Below, piece after piece: positions 1-5,265 of a stretch of 10,758 nt of DNA (position 1 is the first letter of the stretch; each line of letters opens with the position of its first letter). This DNA comes from an uncultured Clostridia bacterium (lineage in GTDB: Bacteria > Bacillota_A > Clostridia > Christensenellales > UBA1242), in contig CANRFP010000044.1 in NCBI GenBank assembly GCA_947629895.1, positions 1 through 10,758 on the forward strand, given 5' to 3'. Made by a program: the position numbers and the translations under genes. Under the pieces are notes generated by a model. The model was given only the letters and a program-made list of their open reading frames with translations, had not been told where the DNA came from and ran no database searches.

Positions 1-143
1 GCTTCTTTCATAAACGCAAGGTGGTCTTTTGCACTCCAATCTGGCACTTTAAAGCCATCTACTTTTAAGGGGTCAATGCCAAGAGTTTTTAATCCGTCTA
101 AATATTCTTTTGTAATAGCATGTGCGTGAAAATCTACAACCAT
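1..143 (-). CDS. Amidohydrolase-like protein, N-terminal fragment (runs off the window)
   Basis: The first 47 codons are visible, starting at ATG 143. The protein begins MVVDFHAHAITKEYLDGL. A metal-binding HxH in a beta-strand context (DFHAHA, His6 and His8) right at the N-terminus is typical of TIM-barrel metal-dependent hydrolases of the amidohydrolase_2 (ACMSD-like decarboxylase/hydrolase) type. The start is supported by a strong AAAGGAG site about 6 nt upstream. No terminator is seen between it and the SUKH-like gene upstream (gap of about 105 nt), so it may be the last gene of the CMD/cupin operon, although a weak promoter or operator-like dyad lies in the gap. The substrate cannot be told, because the rest of the barrel is outside the window. 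The family call rests on one motif plus its position. Confidence 0.72.
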   Translation of the reverse strand, partial: MVVDFHAHAITKEYLDGLKTLGIDPLKVDGFKVPDWSAKDHLAFMKE

Positions 144-184
144 AATTTCTCCTTTAATCTTACTTATTCCCCACAGTAACTTTG

Positions 185-214
185 TTGTCTAGGTTGCAAA
201 TATGCAATTGACAA
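185..214 (-). promoter_or_regulatory. Nested inverted repeat and weak promoter ahead of the amidohydrolase gene
   Basis: On the minus strand TTGTC-AA-TTGCA-TATT-TGCAA-CCTA-GACAA forms two nested 5-bp inverted repeats. The outer arm contains a -35-like TTGTCA (209-214), with a poor -10-like TAGACA (186-191) 17 nt downstream. It could be an operator over a weak promoter, or just a small RNA hairpin between operon genes. Confidence 0.3.
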
Positions 215-248
215 AAAATCCAAACATAATCGTTCCACCATTAGTTCA

Positions 249-698
249 TTAAATATATTTAATCATTTCTACAAATTCCTTTACAGAATTTGCAAGATGG
301 ATTTTTTCCCATTCGCCAGTTCCTACAAGCCATAAATACACCTCTCCCGTCTTTGGTATAAGGCAAATCACATCGTCTCCAGCAACGCCGGCAATAGGCA
401 ATCCTGGCCCAAACTTCTCTCCAATCTCTTGAGCCGCCTTTTTAAGATTATTATATACCCCCTTGATGTCTAAACCGCTATTCGGAGAACATGCTAGAAA
501 CCCTTCAATCCTATACTCGCCGCTATACATGTCGTGAGAATCAAGATATATTATATTATCTTCTAAATAGCCAAAGTCATTGCTTTTAATTAAATTAAGA
601 TAATAATCATCTTTCACTCCTTTAGATTCTAAAAATGATAAGACATATTTTTTGTCCTGCACAAAGTTACTTTTCGATTCATGATTTATTTTTAGCAT
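249..698 (-). CDS. SUKH-like (SMI1/KNR4 superfamily) protein, possible orphan immunity protein
   Basis: This is a 149-residue soluble protein with no signal peptide or membrane segment. The C-terminal half (about residues 75-145) reads like the SUKH fold: a DI...VY..L segment, a Pro/Gly-rich GPGLPIAGVAGDDVICL strand pair, then GEVYLW and an acidic strand ending in a FVEMI helix. SUKH proteins are commonly immunity partners of polymorphic toxins, or act as general binding modules. The ATG at 698 is preceded by AAAGGAGAG with a longish 9-nt spacer. That site overlaps the TAA stop of the upstream CMD/cupin gene, so the two are probably translationally coupled. No toxin, secretion gene or second SUKH copy is visible nearby. 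The N-terminal half is divergent, so the family call is moderate and the immunity role is inference. Confidence 0.6.
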   Translation of the reverse strand: MLKINHESKSNFVQDKKYVLSFLESKGVKDDYYLNLIKSNDFGYLEDNIIYLDSHDMYSGEYRIEGFLACSPNSGLDIKGVYNNLKKAAQEIGEKFGPGLPIAGVAGDDVICLIPKTGEVYLWLVGTGEWEKIHLANSVKEFVEMIKYI

Positions 699-712
699 TA
701 ACTTACTCTCCT

Positions 713-1465
713 TTATTTCAATTTGTTGTATTGTTTGTCATCAACGGGCTCTAACCATTCGTTTGAAGTTTTAACTCCCGGCACTTCGATTGCAAGATGT
801 GAAAACCAACTATCTTTTGCTGCACCGTGCCAATGTTTGACATTTGCTGGGATGCTTACGCAATCGCCAGGCTTGAGTTCAATGGCCTTTTTGCCAAATT
901 CTTGATAATATCCTCTGCCGCCAACACAAATAAGAATTTGCCCGCCGCCACTTTTTGCACGATGAATATGCCAGTTGTTTCGGCAGCCTGGCTCGAAAGT
1001 CACATTAAAAATGCCATGCTCTTTGCAAATTGGTGCGAGATAACTTTGTCCAACAAAATAATCTTTAAAGGCGTCATTTGGGTTGCCAATAGGAAAGAAA
1101 ATTGAATTTTGATAAATTTCTTTCTTCGTTTTGGCGTCAACTTTTTCATTCCAAACATCTTTTGCAAGCCTAAATACAGCCCACGCCTTTGGCCAGCCAA
1201 CATAAAAGGCACAGTGCGTGATTATGGCGGCAATTTCTTTTTTGCTCACTCCATTGTTTTTTGCATTTTGCAAGTGATAAGTAAGCGAACTGTCCGTTAT
1301 TCCAGAAGACATAAGCCCAACAACCGTGATTATACATCTCGTTTTAAGGTCAATATCACCATTGTTCCAATTTTCACCAAAAAGCACATCATCATTAAAA
1401 TGTGCAAAGTCAGGGGCAAATTCCCCAAGCTGTTTTCTTCCTGCATCTTGTGTTATCTTTTTCAT
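713..1465 (-). CDS. Carboxymuconolactone decarboxylase-family / cupin fusion protein
   Basis: The protein has 250 residues in two domains. Residues about 15-108 are a CMD (AhpD-like fold) domain, with L-K-T-R at 40-43, His64, E78, and H84...Y88-x-G-x-P92. The CxxC of AhpD peroxidases is absent, so it is not expected to be a thiol peroxidase. Residues about 145-230 are a cupin: WHIH gives ligands H166 and H168, then Q176 stands at the usual Glu position, and IPANVKHWH gives H211 as the last metal ligand. The same CMD-cupin arrangement is common in anaerobic Bacillota and gut bacteria, annotated as carboxymuconolactone decarboxylase, cupin, or ring/quinone-modifying enzyme; the true substrate is generally unknown. 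The start ATG 1465 has an AAGGAG site 5 nt upstream. The stop codon overlaps the ribosome binding site of the SUKH-like gene. Confidence 0.85.
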   Translation of the reverse strand: MKKITQDAGRKQLGEFAPDFAHFNDDVLFGENWNNGDIDLKTRCIITVVGLMSSGITDSSLTYHLQNAKNNGVSKKEIAAIITHCAFYVGWPKAWAVFRLAKDVWNEKVDAKTKKEIYQNSIFFPIGNPNDAFKDYFVGQSYLAPICKEHGIFNVTFEPGCRNNWHIHRAKSGGGQILICVGGRGYYQEFGKKAIELKPGDCVSIPANVKHWHGAAKDSWFSHLAIEVPGVKTSNEWLEPVDDKQYNKLK

Positions 1466-1493
1466 ATTAACTCCTTTTTTTTACTACATTTAT

Positions 1494-1533
1494 ATGATAG
1501 CATACTCGCTTTGAATTTGTATCAAAATTTTGA
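1494..1533 (-). promoter_or_regulatory. Candidate promoter and palindromic operator of the CMD/cupin operon
   Basis: The minus strand shows an extended -10, TGC-TATCAT (1494-1502). The nearest good -35 is TTGATA (1520-1525), which leaves a 20-nt spacer, longer than optimal. A perfect 12-bp palindrome TCAAAATTTTGA (1522-1533) overlaps this -35. Over-long spacers are known at MerR-family promoters, where an activator untwists the DNA, but no regulator gene is present here, so regulation is inference. Confidence 0.4.
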
Positions 1534-1617
1534 AAACTTTCTTTTGTCGTGAATAAAAAAAGTGAAAAATTCTCCACATCAAACTTGTGTTAACAGAATG
1601 ATAAAATTTTTAGATTT

Positions 1618-1657
1618 TTAAAAAAGTAGCGGAAGGAAATGCTCCTCCGCCACTTTC
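1618..1657 (-). terminator. Rho-independent terminator of the lipoprotein gene
   Basis: Read on the minus strand, arms GTGGCGGAGG and CCTTCCGCTAC pair over at least 10 bp using G-U wobbles, extended by A-T pairs, and are followed by six T residues. The same sequence has mismatches on the plus strand, so direction is minus. It ends about 24 nt after the lipoprotein stop codon and insulates the downstream CMD promoter. Confidence 0.85.
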
Positions 1658-1680
1658 GTTTACTTAACTTTATGCTAATT

Positions 1681-2638
1681 TCATTCAACCGAACTATTTA
1701 GAGTCCATGTTTCATATTTATTAGGATCAATCTTTGCAGCCTGATTTTCGTAAGAGATTGTGCCATATATGCGTATATTGTTTTTATCAACCATATGTGC
1801 ATCTACAGTAACACCATTTAGGGTCACTTTGTAATGGTCAAGATATCCGCCAACCTTTACGGCTTGCAAAGTCATTTCGGTTTTATCGTGCATACTCTGA
1901 CTATTATTGACGAGAGGCATATCAAGAAAATTATTATACCATACAATTTCAGCATTGCCCAAAGCGTCAACATTTACAACATTAAACCAAAATGTTTTAT
2001 GATCGGGACGTAGTCCACCCGTGTAAATATCTTGGGAGTTTTCAGACTTGTATGCCATACCTTTAATCAATTGCCATGGCTTCACTTCATATGGAACTTT
2101 CAATGTGTACCCATTATAATTTATGGTCATTTCCTTTGAGCCCACTTGCTTTGAATCAAAATCGCGGATCATTTCTTCAGTTATAGCAACAATCGTTTCA
2201 TTTTGTGTTTCCCCAGCAAGTGTTTTTTGTGTAAATTTAATTTGTCCACCTTCAACATTCAGTGTGTCATCTTTAAAATATTTTGTTTGGAAAGGTGTTT
2301 CCAAAGTGATTGAACCCATGTAATCATTGACAGTGTAAGGGATTGAAATTGATAAACCCTTATATTTGATTTTCAAATTTCTTGTTCCTGCTGTTTGGCT
2401 TGTGAAATCGAAAACCATGTTTTCTTCAATATCCACAACTGTTTTATTTTGGCCGTCATCATACAATAAAGTGCCATCTGTTACATCAAGCTGTTCGCCA
2501 ACATAGTAAGTTGTTTTAAATTCGTGTTGCAGTGTCAGTTTTGGAGTCCCCCCCCCCACATGCCATACAAATAAAAGCGCTTGTCGTAATCACAAACATC
2601 AATGCAAAAGTAATTATTGCCTTTTTTAAGTTCTTCAT
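1681..2638 (-). CDS. Ig-like-domain lipoprotein, frameshifted at a G10 tract (possible phase-variable gene)
   Basis: The natural start is ATG 2638, with a very strong AAAGGAGG site 5-6 nt upstream. It encodes a lipoprotein signal (MKNLKKAIITFALMF..., ending ICMAC-GGG). The cysteine codon TGT (2560-2558) is followed by ten G (2557-2548). With ten G the reading frame stops after about 10 further codons (TAA at 2518-2516). With nine or twelve G it continues into the long downstream frame as C-G-G-G-T-P-K. The downstream part, which alone could start at GTG 2559, has two Ig-like repeats resembling Big_3. The first holds YYVGEQLDV and TAGTRNLKIKYKG; the second holds KYFKDDTLNV and VGSKEMTINYNG. 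A C-terminal domain of about 125 residues that I do not recognise follows. Intact length would be about 319 residues. It is predicted to be exported and lipid-anchored at the outer face of the membrane. Upstream promoter and downstream terminator make it a single-gene unit. Whether the break is real, a switch or a sequencing error is open. Confidence 0.8.
2548..2557 (-). repeat. Homopolymeric G10 tract at the lipobox
   Basis: Ten C on the plus strand (ten G in the mRNA) directly follow the codon of the lipidated cysteine. It is the only long G/C run in an otherwise AT-rich window. It sits where a gain of two or loss of one G restores the lipoprotein frame. Poly-G/C tracts of this length are the classic substrate for slipped-strand phase variation. 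Confidence 0.9.
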
Positions 2639-2669
2639 TGTTGCCTCCTTTATCTCTAAGTCTATCTTT

Positions 2670-2699
2670 AGAGTAACACAATAATCATAAAAAAGTCAA
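2670..2699 (-). promoter_or_regulatory. Promoter of the lipoprotein gene
   Basis: The minus strand carries -35 TTGACT (2694-2699), an 18-nt spacer, and an extended -10 TGT-TACTCT (2670-2678). The imperfect palindrome CTAA-N8-TTAG (2655-2670) between the -10 and the ribosome binding site could be an operator. Confidence 0.65.
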
Positions 2700-2785
2700 T
2701 ACTTTTTAATAAAAAATTTAAAAAAAGGACAAAAAATTTATGAAAAGATTTTTTGAGATTATTCTTGGAGATGTTGGTTTAATTA

Positions 2786-3312
2786 TTACTTCAATAATAT
2801 TAACTGTTTTGAGTGCTTTTTTGTTTCCGCCAGCACCAGAGAATTTTCTCTGTCAAGTTTGTTTTCAACAAAATCTTCATATTGCTTCCACCTTTCGCTG
2901 CCTTTTTGAAGAATGAGTGCCGGGTAAAGCGAATTTTCGCCAAGCCCCAATTCAAATTCCTCTTCGCACAGCATTTCAAAATACTTAAAATCCTCGTCAA
3001 TCGTTTTTGTTTGGCGTTCCGTTTCAATGCGACTCATTTCCAAATCTATATGAAATTCCTTTGCTTCCTCAAAAAAGTTGTCGCCAAATTTGAATTTGCA
3101 AAACTTTGTGTCAACTTCCTGCACACAAAAACTCAAAAAGTCCTTAATTTTGCTTTCAAACTGCCCGCATCCAAACACAAAATAATTGTTTGTGTCTCTT
3201 TGCTTAAAAAGCACAACTTCACCACTTCCACTTTTTTTTTAAATGGCACATCTTGTTTATCCACAACTTCAAATTCACCTTTTTCAAACTTAAAATTTTT
3301 CTTACTTTGCAT
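2786..3312 (-). CDS. Hypothetical protein, frameshifted at an A9 tract
   Basis: I do not recognise this family. ATG 3312 has an excellent AAGGAGG site and promoter. Its frame reads MQSKKNFKFEKGEFEVVDKQ to ...DVPFKKK, then a run of nine A (3240-3232). As read, translation continues in a wrong frame for 32 codons and stops (59 residues). One more A (or two fewer) joins it to the long second frame (SGSGEVVLFKQRDTNNYF...), which runs to the TAA at 2786 and gives a protein of about 175 residues. The downstream part alone could only start at GTG 3214, which has no good ribosome binding site, so a single interrupted gene is the better reading. The protein is soluble and charged, with an acidic helical middle (FEEAKEF, DEDFKYFEMLCEEEFEL) and a Lys-rich tail. 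There is no signal peptide and no recognisable catalytic motif. Correction by RNA-polymerase slippage on A9 is possible. Confidence 0.6.
3232..3240 (-). repeat. Homopolymeric A9 tract interrupting a gene
   Basis: Nine T on the plus strand (nine A in the mRNA) lie at codons 25-27 of the 2786-3312 gene. An intact gene in this window, the NUDIX gene, carries an A8 run (10540-10547) without disruption. The A9 run is thus the longest A/T run inside a gene seen here and coincides with the frame break. Confidence 0.85.
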
Positions 3313-3335
3313 ATTCTGCCTCCTTATTTATTTTC

Positions 3336-3372
3336 ATATTAGCACACCCAATGTCCACAAAAACGGACATCG
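3336..3372 (-). promoter_or_regulatory. Promoter with overlapping inverted-repeat operator, gene 2786-3312
   Basis: The minus strand shows an extended -10 TGC-TAATAT (3336-3344) about 24 nt upstream of the start codon and no good -35. The -35 region is occupied by the inverted repeat ATGTCC-N8-GGACAT (3351-3370), which pairs two bases further outward with wobble. Such a dyad over the -35 fits a repressor or activator site; it could also be a chance hairpin. It lies after the terminator of the ASCH gene, so it is not that terminator. Confidence 0.45.
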
Positions 3373-3403
3373 CTTGAAGGCTCGGGAAATTTGTTTCGGT
3401 AAA

Positions 3404-3430
3404 TAAAAAAAGAGGTGGCGCAACCTCTCT
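3404..3430 (-). terminator. Rho-independent terminator of the ASCH gene
   Basis: On the minus strand a 6-bp stem AGAGGT/ACCTCT with a six-base loop (TGCGCC) is followed by seven T. It starts about 18 nt after the stop codon of the ASCH-domain gene. Confidence 0.8.
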
Positions 3431-3445
3431 TATTAACATTCTTTC

Positions 3446-3829
3446 CTATTTCACAAGCATCCAACCCGCACGCCCCTTTTTATTAAACGCACGCGGTTCA
3501 ATTCTTTTTACATTTTCTAACCATATCAAAGTTAAAAATTTTTTATTGCGGTATGTTTCCCAATCATTGAATTTTTCTGTTCCAATCTCCTTGCCATATT
3601 TCTTTTTTATCTCATCGGCAAGGGATGGCGTCAATTCAAAAAATTTAACATCTTTCACTTGTGCGGTTGCTGTTGCCATTTTTCCAGGCTGCTTAAAAAA
3701 TATAATGTCCCCTTTATTTATTTTTTCATAAGGTGCACATTTATTCAAACTCCAACGACTTTCTATTGTTTTTGTTTTGTTTATTATCAAATCATAAAAA
3801 GGTTGCCTAACAACAGCCAAATGCTTCAT
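3446..3829 (-). CDS. ASCH-domain (PUA-like) protein
   Basis: This is a 127-residue protein made of a single ASCH domain. It has the opening strand HLAVVRQPFYDLIINKTKTIESR (here split: HLAVVRQP, residues 3-10, and KTKTIESR, 18-25), the signature K-T-I-E-x-R, then INKGDIIFFK (37-46), and a closing RAGWMLVK. ASCH domains share the PUA-like barrel and are thought to bind RNA or modified nucleotides; some bacterial members are ribonucleases or N4-acetylcytidine amidohydrolases (YqfB). Function here is therefore a nucleic-acid-linked role, not settled. I choose ATG 3829, because GGAG lies 5 nt upstream; a TTG five codons earlier is in frame but has no ribosome binding site. The gene is monocistronic, with its own promoter (3849-3879) and terminator (3404-3430). 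Confidence 0.85.
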   Translation of the reverse strand: MKHLAVVRQPFYDLIINKTKTIESRWSLNKCAPYEKINKGDIIFFKQPGKMATATAQVKDVKFFELTPSLADEIKKKYGKEIGTEKFNDWETYRNKKFLTLIWLENVKRIEPRAFNKKGRAGWMLVK

Positions 3830-3848
3830 GTCCACTCCAAACAAGTTT

Positions 3849-3879
3849 ATTATATCATAAAGCTTTTGTTTTTTGTTAA
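3849..3879 (-). promoter_or_regulatory. Promoter of the ASCH gene
   Basis: The minus strand has a perfect extended -10, TGA-TATAAT (3849-3857). A -35-like TTAACA (3874-3879) lies 19 nt upstream. The expected transcription start lies about 13 nt before the ATG, just ahead of the GGAG site. Confidence 0.65.
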
Positions 3880-3950
3880 CTTTTTACTATTCATTTTAAT
3901 TTTATTATAAGATGGGTCAAAAAATATTTTGAAAAATATTGTAATTTTGT

Positions 3951-3979
3951 TTGGCTGCTTGCGAAATTTTTGATATAAT
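3951..3979 (+). promoter_or_regulatory. Plus-strand promoter of the small ORF / small RNA
   Basis: -35 TTGGCT (3951-3956), a 17-nt spacer and -10 TATAAT (3974-3979), preceded by TGA, make an extended -10. It is the only convincing promoter seen on the plus strand in this window. Transcription is expected to start near 3986 and to reach the terminator at 4225-4257, giving an RNA of about 270 nt. Confidence 0.7.
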
Positions 3980-4040
3980 ATCTTCGTGTTAAAAACATAA
4001 ATATTAACTGTTATTTATTTTGCTGATGTAATCTTACATA

Positions 4041-4085
4041 CTCCTTTCCACCTTTCAGCCAAATTTATAGTGGTGTTAAAAGGAG
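4041..4085 (+). promoter_or_regulatory. Leader hairpin that can mask the ribosome binding site
   Basis: CTCCTTT (4041-4047) is exactly complementary to AAAGGAG (4079-4085), the ribosome binding site of the 42-codon ORF. Just inside, CACC (4049-4052) can pair with GGTG (4072-4075). Together they form a helix that hides the whole Shine-Dalgarno sequence. This suggests translational control by temperature, a ligand, an sRNA or a protein. I recognise no known riboswitch consensus in the roughly 105-nt leader. Confidence 0.5.
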
Positions 4086-4092
4086 AAAAAAG

Positions 4093-4221
4093 ATGTTTGC
4101 TTTGGAACGCTGTTTGCGTCACCAAATTGAGGACACTTTGGACAATTTGTCTTTCGTTGAAAACTTTAATCATTTCACCTCTCGTCCTCAATTTTGTTTT
4201 GACGATAATGAAAATTTATAA
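4093..4221 (+). CDS. Small ORF (42 aa), candidate regulated micropeptide or part of a structured RNA
   Basis: ATG 4093 follows AAAAGGAG with a 7-nt spacer, downstream of a good promoter and ahead of a strong terminator. The peptide begins MFALERCLRHQIEDTLDNLS and ends in an acidic DDNENL. It has a possible amphipathic helix in the first half, two cysteines, no lysine (unusual against Lys-rich neighbours) and no membrane segment. An 11-bp perfect inverted repeat lies inside the ORF (4124-4134 with 4184-4194), which could mean the transcript matters as RNA rather than as message. It is the only plus-strand gene candidate. I recognise no family. Confidence 0.45.
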   Translation: MFALERCLRHQIEDTLDNLSFVENFNHFTSRPQFCFDDNENL

Positions 4222-4224
4222 AAT

Positions 4225-4257
4225 AAAAATCTGCGGTTTCAGTCTCCACAGATTTTT
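4225..4257. terminator. Bidirectional terminator between the small ORF and the surface-protein gene
   Basis: AAAAATCTG (4225-4233) pairs with CAGATTTTT (4249-4257), and an inner GG/CC extension adds to the stem. On the minus strand the inner mismatch becomes a G-U pair. T-rich tails flank both sides, so it should stop transcripts from both convergent genes. The stop codon of the surface-protein gene (4258-4260) lies at the stem base. Confidence 0.8.
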
Positions 4258-5259
4258 TTAAATTGTTTGTTTTTCAACTGTTATCTTTCCCACAAGGGTT
4301 GAAGCATTGTATATGAGTATTGTGCCAGAATTTTGGGCAGAAAGTTCATAGGTTGAACTTGCGTTTTCAACTTTTACAATGCAAATTCCCTCATCTGTTT
4401 TGAAAATTATGTCTTGTGACAAGTCAACGCTTTTGTCAAAAATCAAAGTTATGAACAGAGGCTCATCTCCAACCTCCAATATGTAGCCATCCACTCCAAA
4501 AATTTTAAATCTGTTGACAACTTCTTGCGGATTTTGCTCGGGTTGCCCTTGATTTTCATCTGGGTTGTTTGGATTTTGCTCTTGTTCATCTGGCTCTTTT
4601 TCATCCGGTTTTTGTGTATCGGGCTCTTTCTCTTCTGGCTTGTGTTCTTCGGGCTCTTTCTCTTCTGGCTTCTGCCCGTCTGGATTTTGTTCATCTGGAT
4701 TACTTGGCGTTTGCTCATTTTCATTATTTGAGTTATTGTCATCAGGATTGCCATTTGGATTGTTGTCACCATGGTTGTCATCTGGATTGTTGTCATTTTG
4801 GTTTGTGTTATCATCCGGCTGATTTGTGTTTCCGTTTTGATTGTCATCCGGATTTTCGTTTGGTTTATTGTTGTTTGGGTCTTGCTCGGCTGGGGTGCTT
4901 GGGGTGCTTGGCTCCTCTTTTGGCATAACCTCCACTTTGCATGTGCAAGATTTGCTTGTTTGGTCGTTTGATGCAACAACTTCAACTTCTGTTTGCCCGC
5001 TGCTTTTTGCTTTAAACTTGTTCACAAATCCGGCCACTTTTTCAATAATACTTTCGTCTTTCACAACAAATTTAATTGTGGCAAAAGGGTCAGAAACCTC
5101 ATATTCAATTTCAAATGTTTCATCCACAACAGTTTGAGTGTCTTTTGCGCTCACGCTGATGGTTTTGTTTTTAGGTATAAGGAAAATAATTAAGGTGGCG
5201 GCAACGCCAACCACCAAAACGATTATAAAAATCCTCAACCATTTATCCTTAGTAAACAT
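4258..5259 (-). CDS. Membrane-anchored surface protein with Ig-like domain and Pro/Glu/Asn-rich repeat stalk
   Basis: The protein has 333 residues. It shows a short basic N-terminus and one membrane helix (about 9-28, IFIIVLVVGVAATLIIFLI), which is likely an uncleaved anchor with the rest outside. Residues about 33-112 form a small beta domain resembling bacterial Ig-like (Big_2-type) modules. A low-complexity stalk spans about 113-246, first Asn/Asp/Pro-rich, then decapeptide repeats (QKPEEKEPEE, HKPEEKEPDT, QKPDEKEPDE at 196-225). A C-terminal beta-rich domain spans about 250-333. The layout resembles wall-spanning surface proteins; there is no LPXTG motif or other sortase signal. ATG 5259 is the furthest possible start, because an in-frame TAA lies five codons' length upstream. 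There is no real Shine-Dalgarno sequence, and the -10 box is so close that the mRNA may start at the ATG. Ligand or partner unknown. Confidence 0.8.
   Translation of the reverse strand: MFTKDKWLRIFIIVLVVGVAATLIIFLIPKNKTISVSAKDTQTVVDETFEIEYEVSDPFATIKFVVKDESIIEKVAGFVNKFKAKSSGQTEVEVVASNDQTSKSCTCKVEVMPKEEPSTPSTPAEQDPNNNKPNENPDDNQNGNTNQPDDNTNQNDNNPDDNHGDNNPNGNPDDNNSNNENEQTPSNPDEQNPDGQKPEEKEPEEHKPEEKEPDTQKPDEKEPDEQEQNPNNPDENQGQPEQNPQEVVNRFKIFGVDGYILEVGDEPLFITLIFDKSVDLSQDIIFKTDEGICIVKVENASSTYELSAQNSGTILIYNASTLVGKITVEKQTI
4585..4674 (-). repeat. Three tandem 30-bp repeats encoding a decapeptide
   Basis: Three 30-bp units encode x-K-P-(E/D)-E-K-E-P-(E/D)-x. Two of them share a 21-bp identical block (4621-4641 and 4651-4671). 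Such in-frame repeats can change copy number by recombination or slippage and so vary stalk length. Confidence 0.8.
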
Positions 5260-5265
5260 ATGCTC

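Noticed and set aside
1109..1552. 147-codon plus-strand frame opposite the CMD/cupin gene
   Set aside because: It is antisense to a well-supported two-domain protein, with no promoter or ribosome binding site and an unconvincing composition.
2813..3406. 197-codon plus-strand frame opposite the A9-interrupted gene
   Set aside because: It is long only because the opposite strand is Lys/Glu-rich (reads as Phe/Leu/Ser). It has no start signals and spans the ASCH terminator region and the promoter of the minus gene. It does leave slightly more doubt about which strand codes here, but the AAGGAGG-ATG on the minus strand decides.
3986..4257. Identity of the plus-strand RNA as 6S RNA, tmRNA, SRP RNA or RNase P RNA
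   Set aside because: The 5' and 3' ends do not pair as in 6S RNA or tmRNA, there is no tRNA-like end, and none of the conserved core motifs of SRP or RNase P RNA are seen.
4070..4261. 63-codon plus-strand frame starting at GTG 4070
   Set aside because: No ribosome binding site precedes it, it runs through the terminator hairpin, and the 42-codon frame at ATG 4093 has the well-spaced AGGAG.
4585..4674. Regular 30-bp repeats that could suggest a CRISPR array
   Set aside because: They are directly tandem without spacers, in frame within a coding region, and encode a decapeptide. No cas gene is near.
4525..4985. Several long open frames on both strands across the surface-protein stalk (for example plus 4569-4928 and a second minus frame 4449-4985)
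   Set aside because: They are by-products of the Asp/Pro/Asn/Glu codon repeats, with low-complexity translations and no ribosome binding sites. The 333-residue frame has the membrane anchor and folded end domains.
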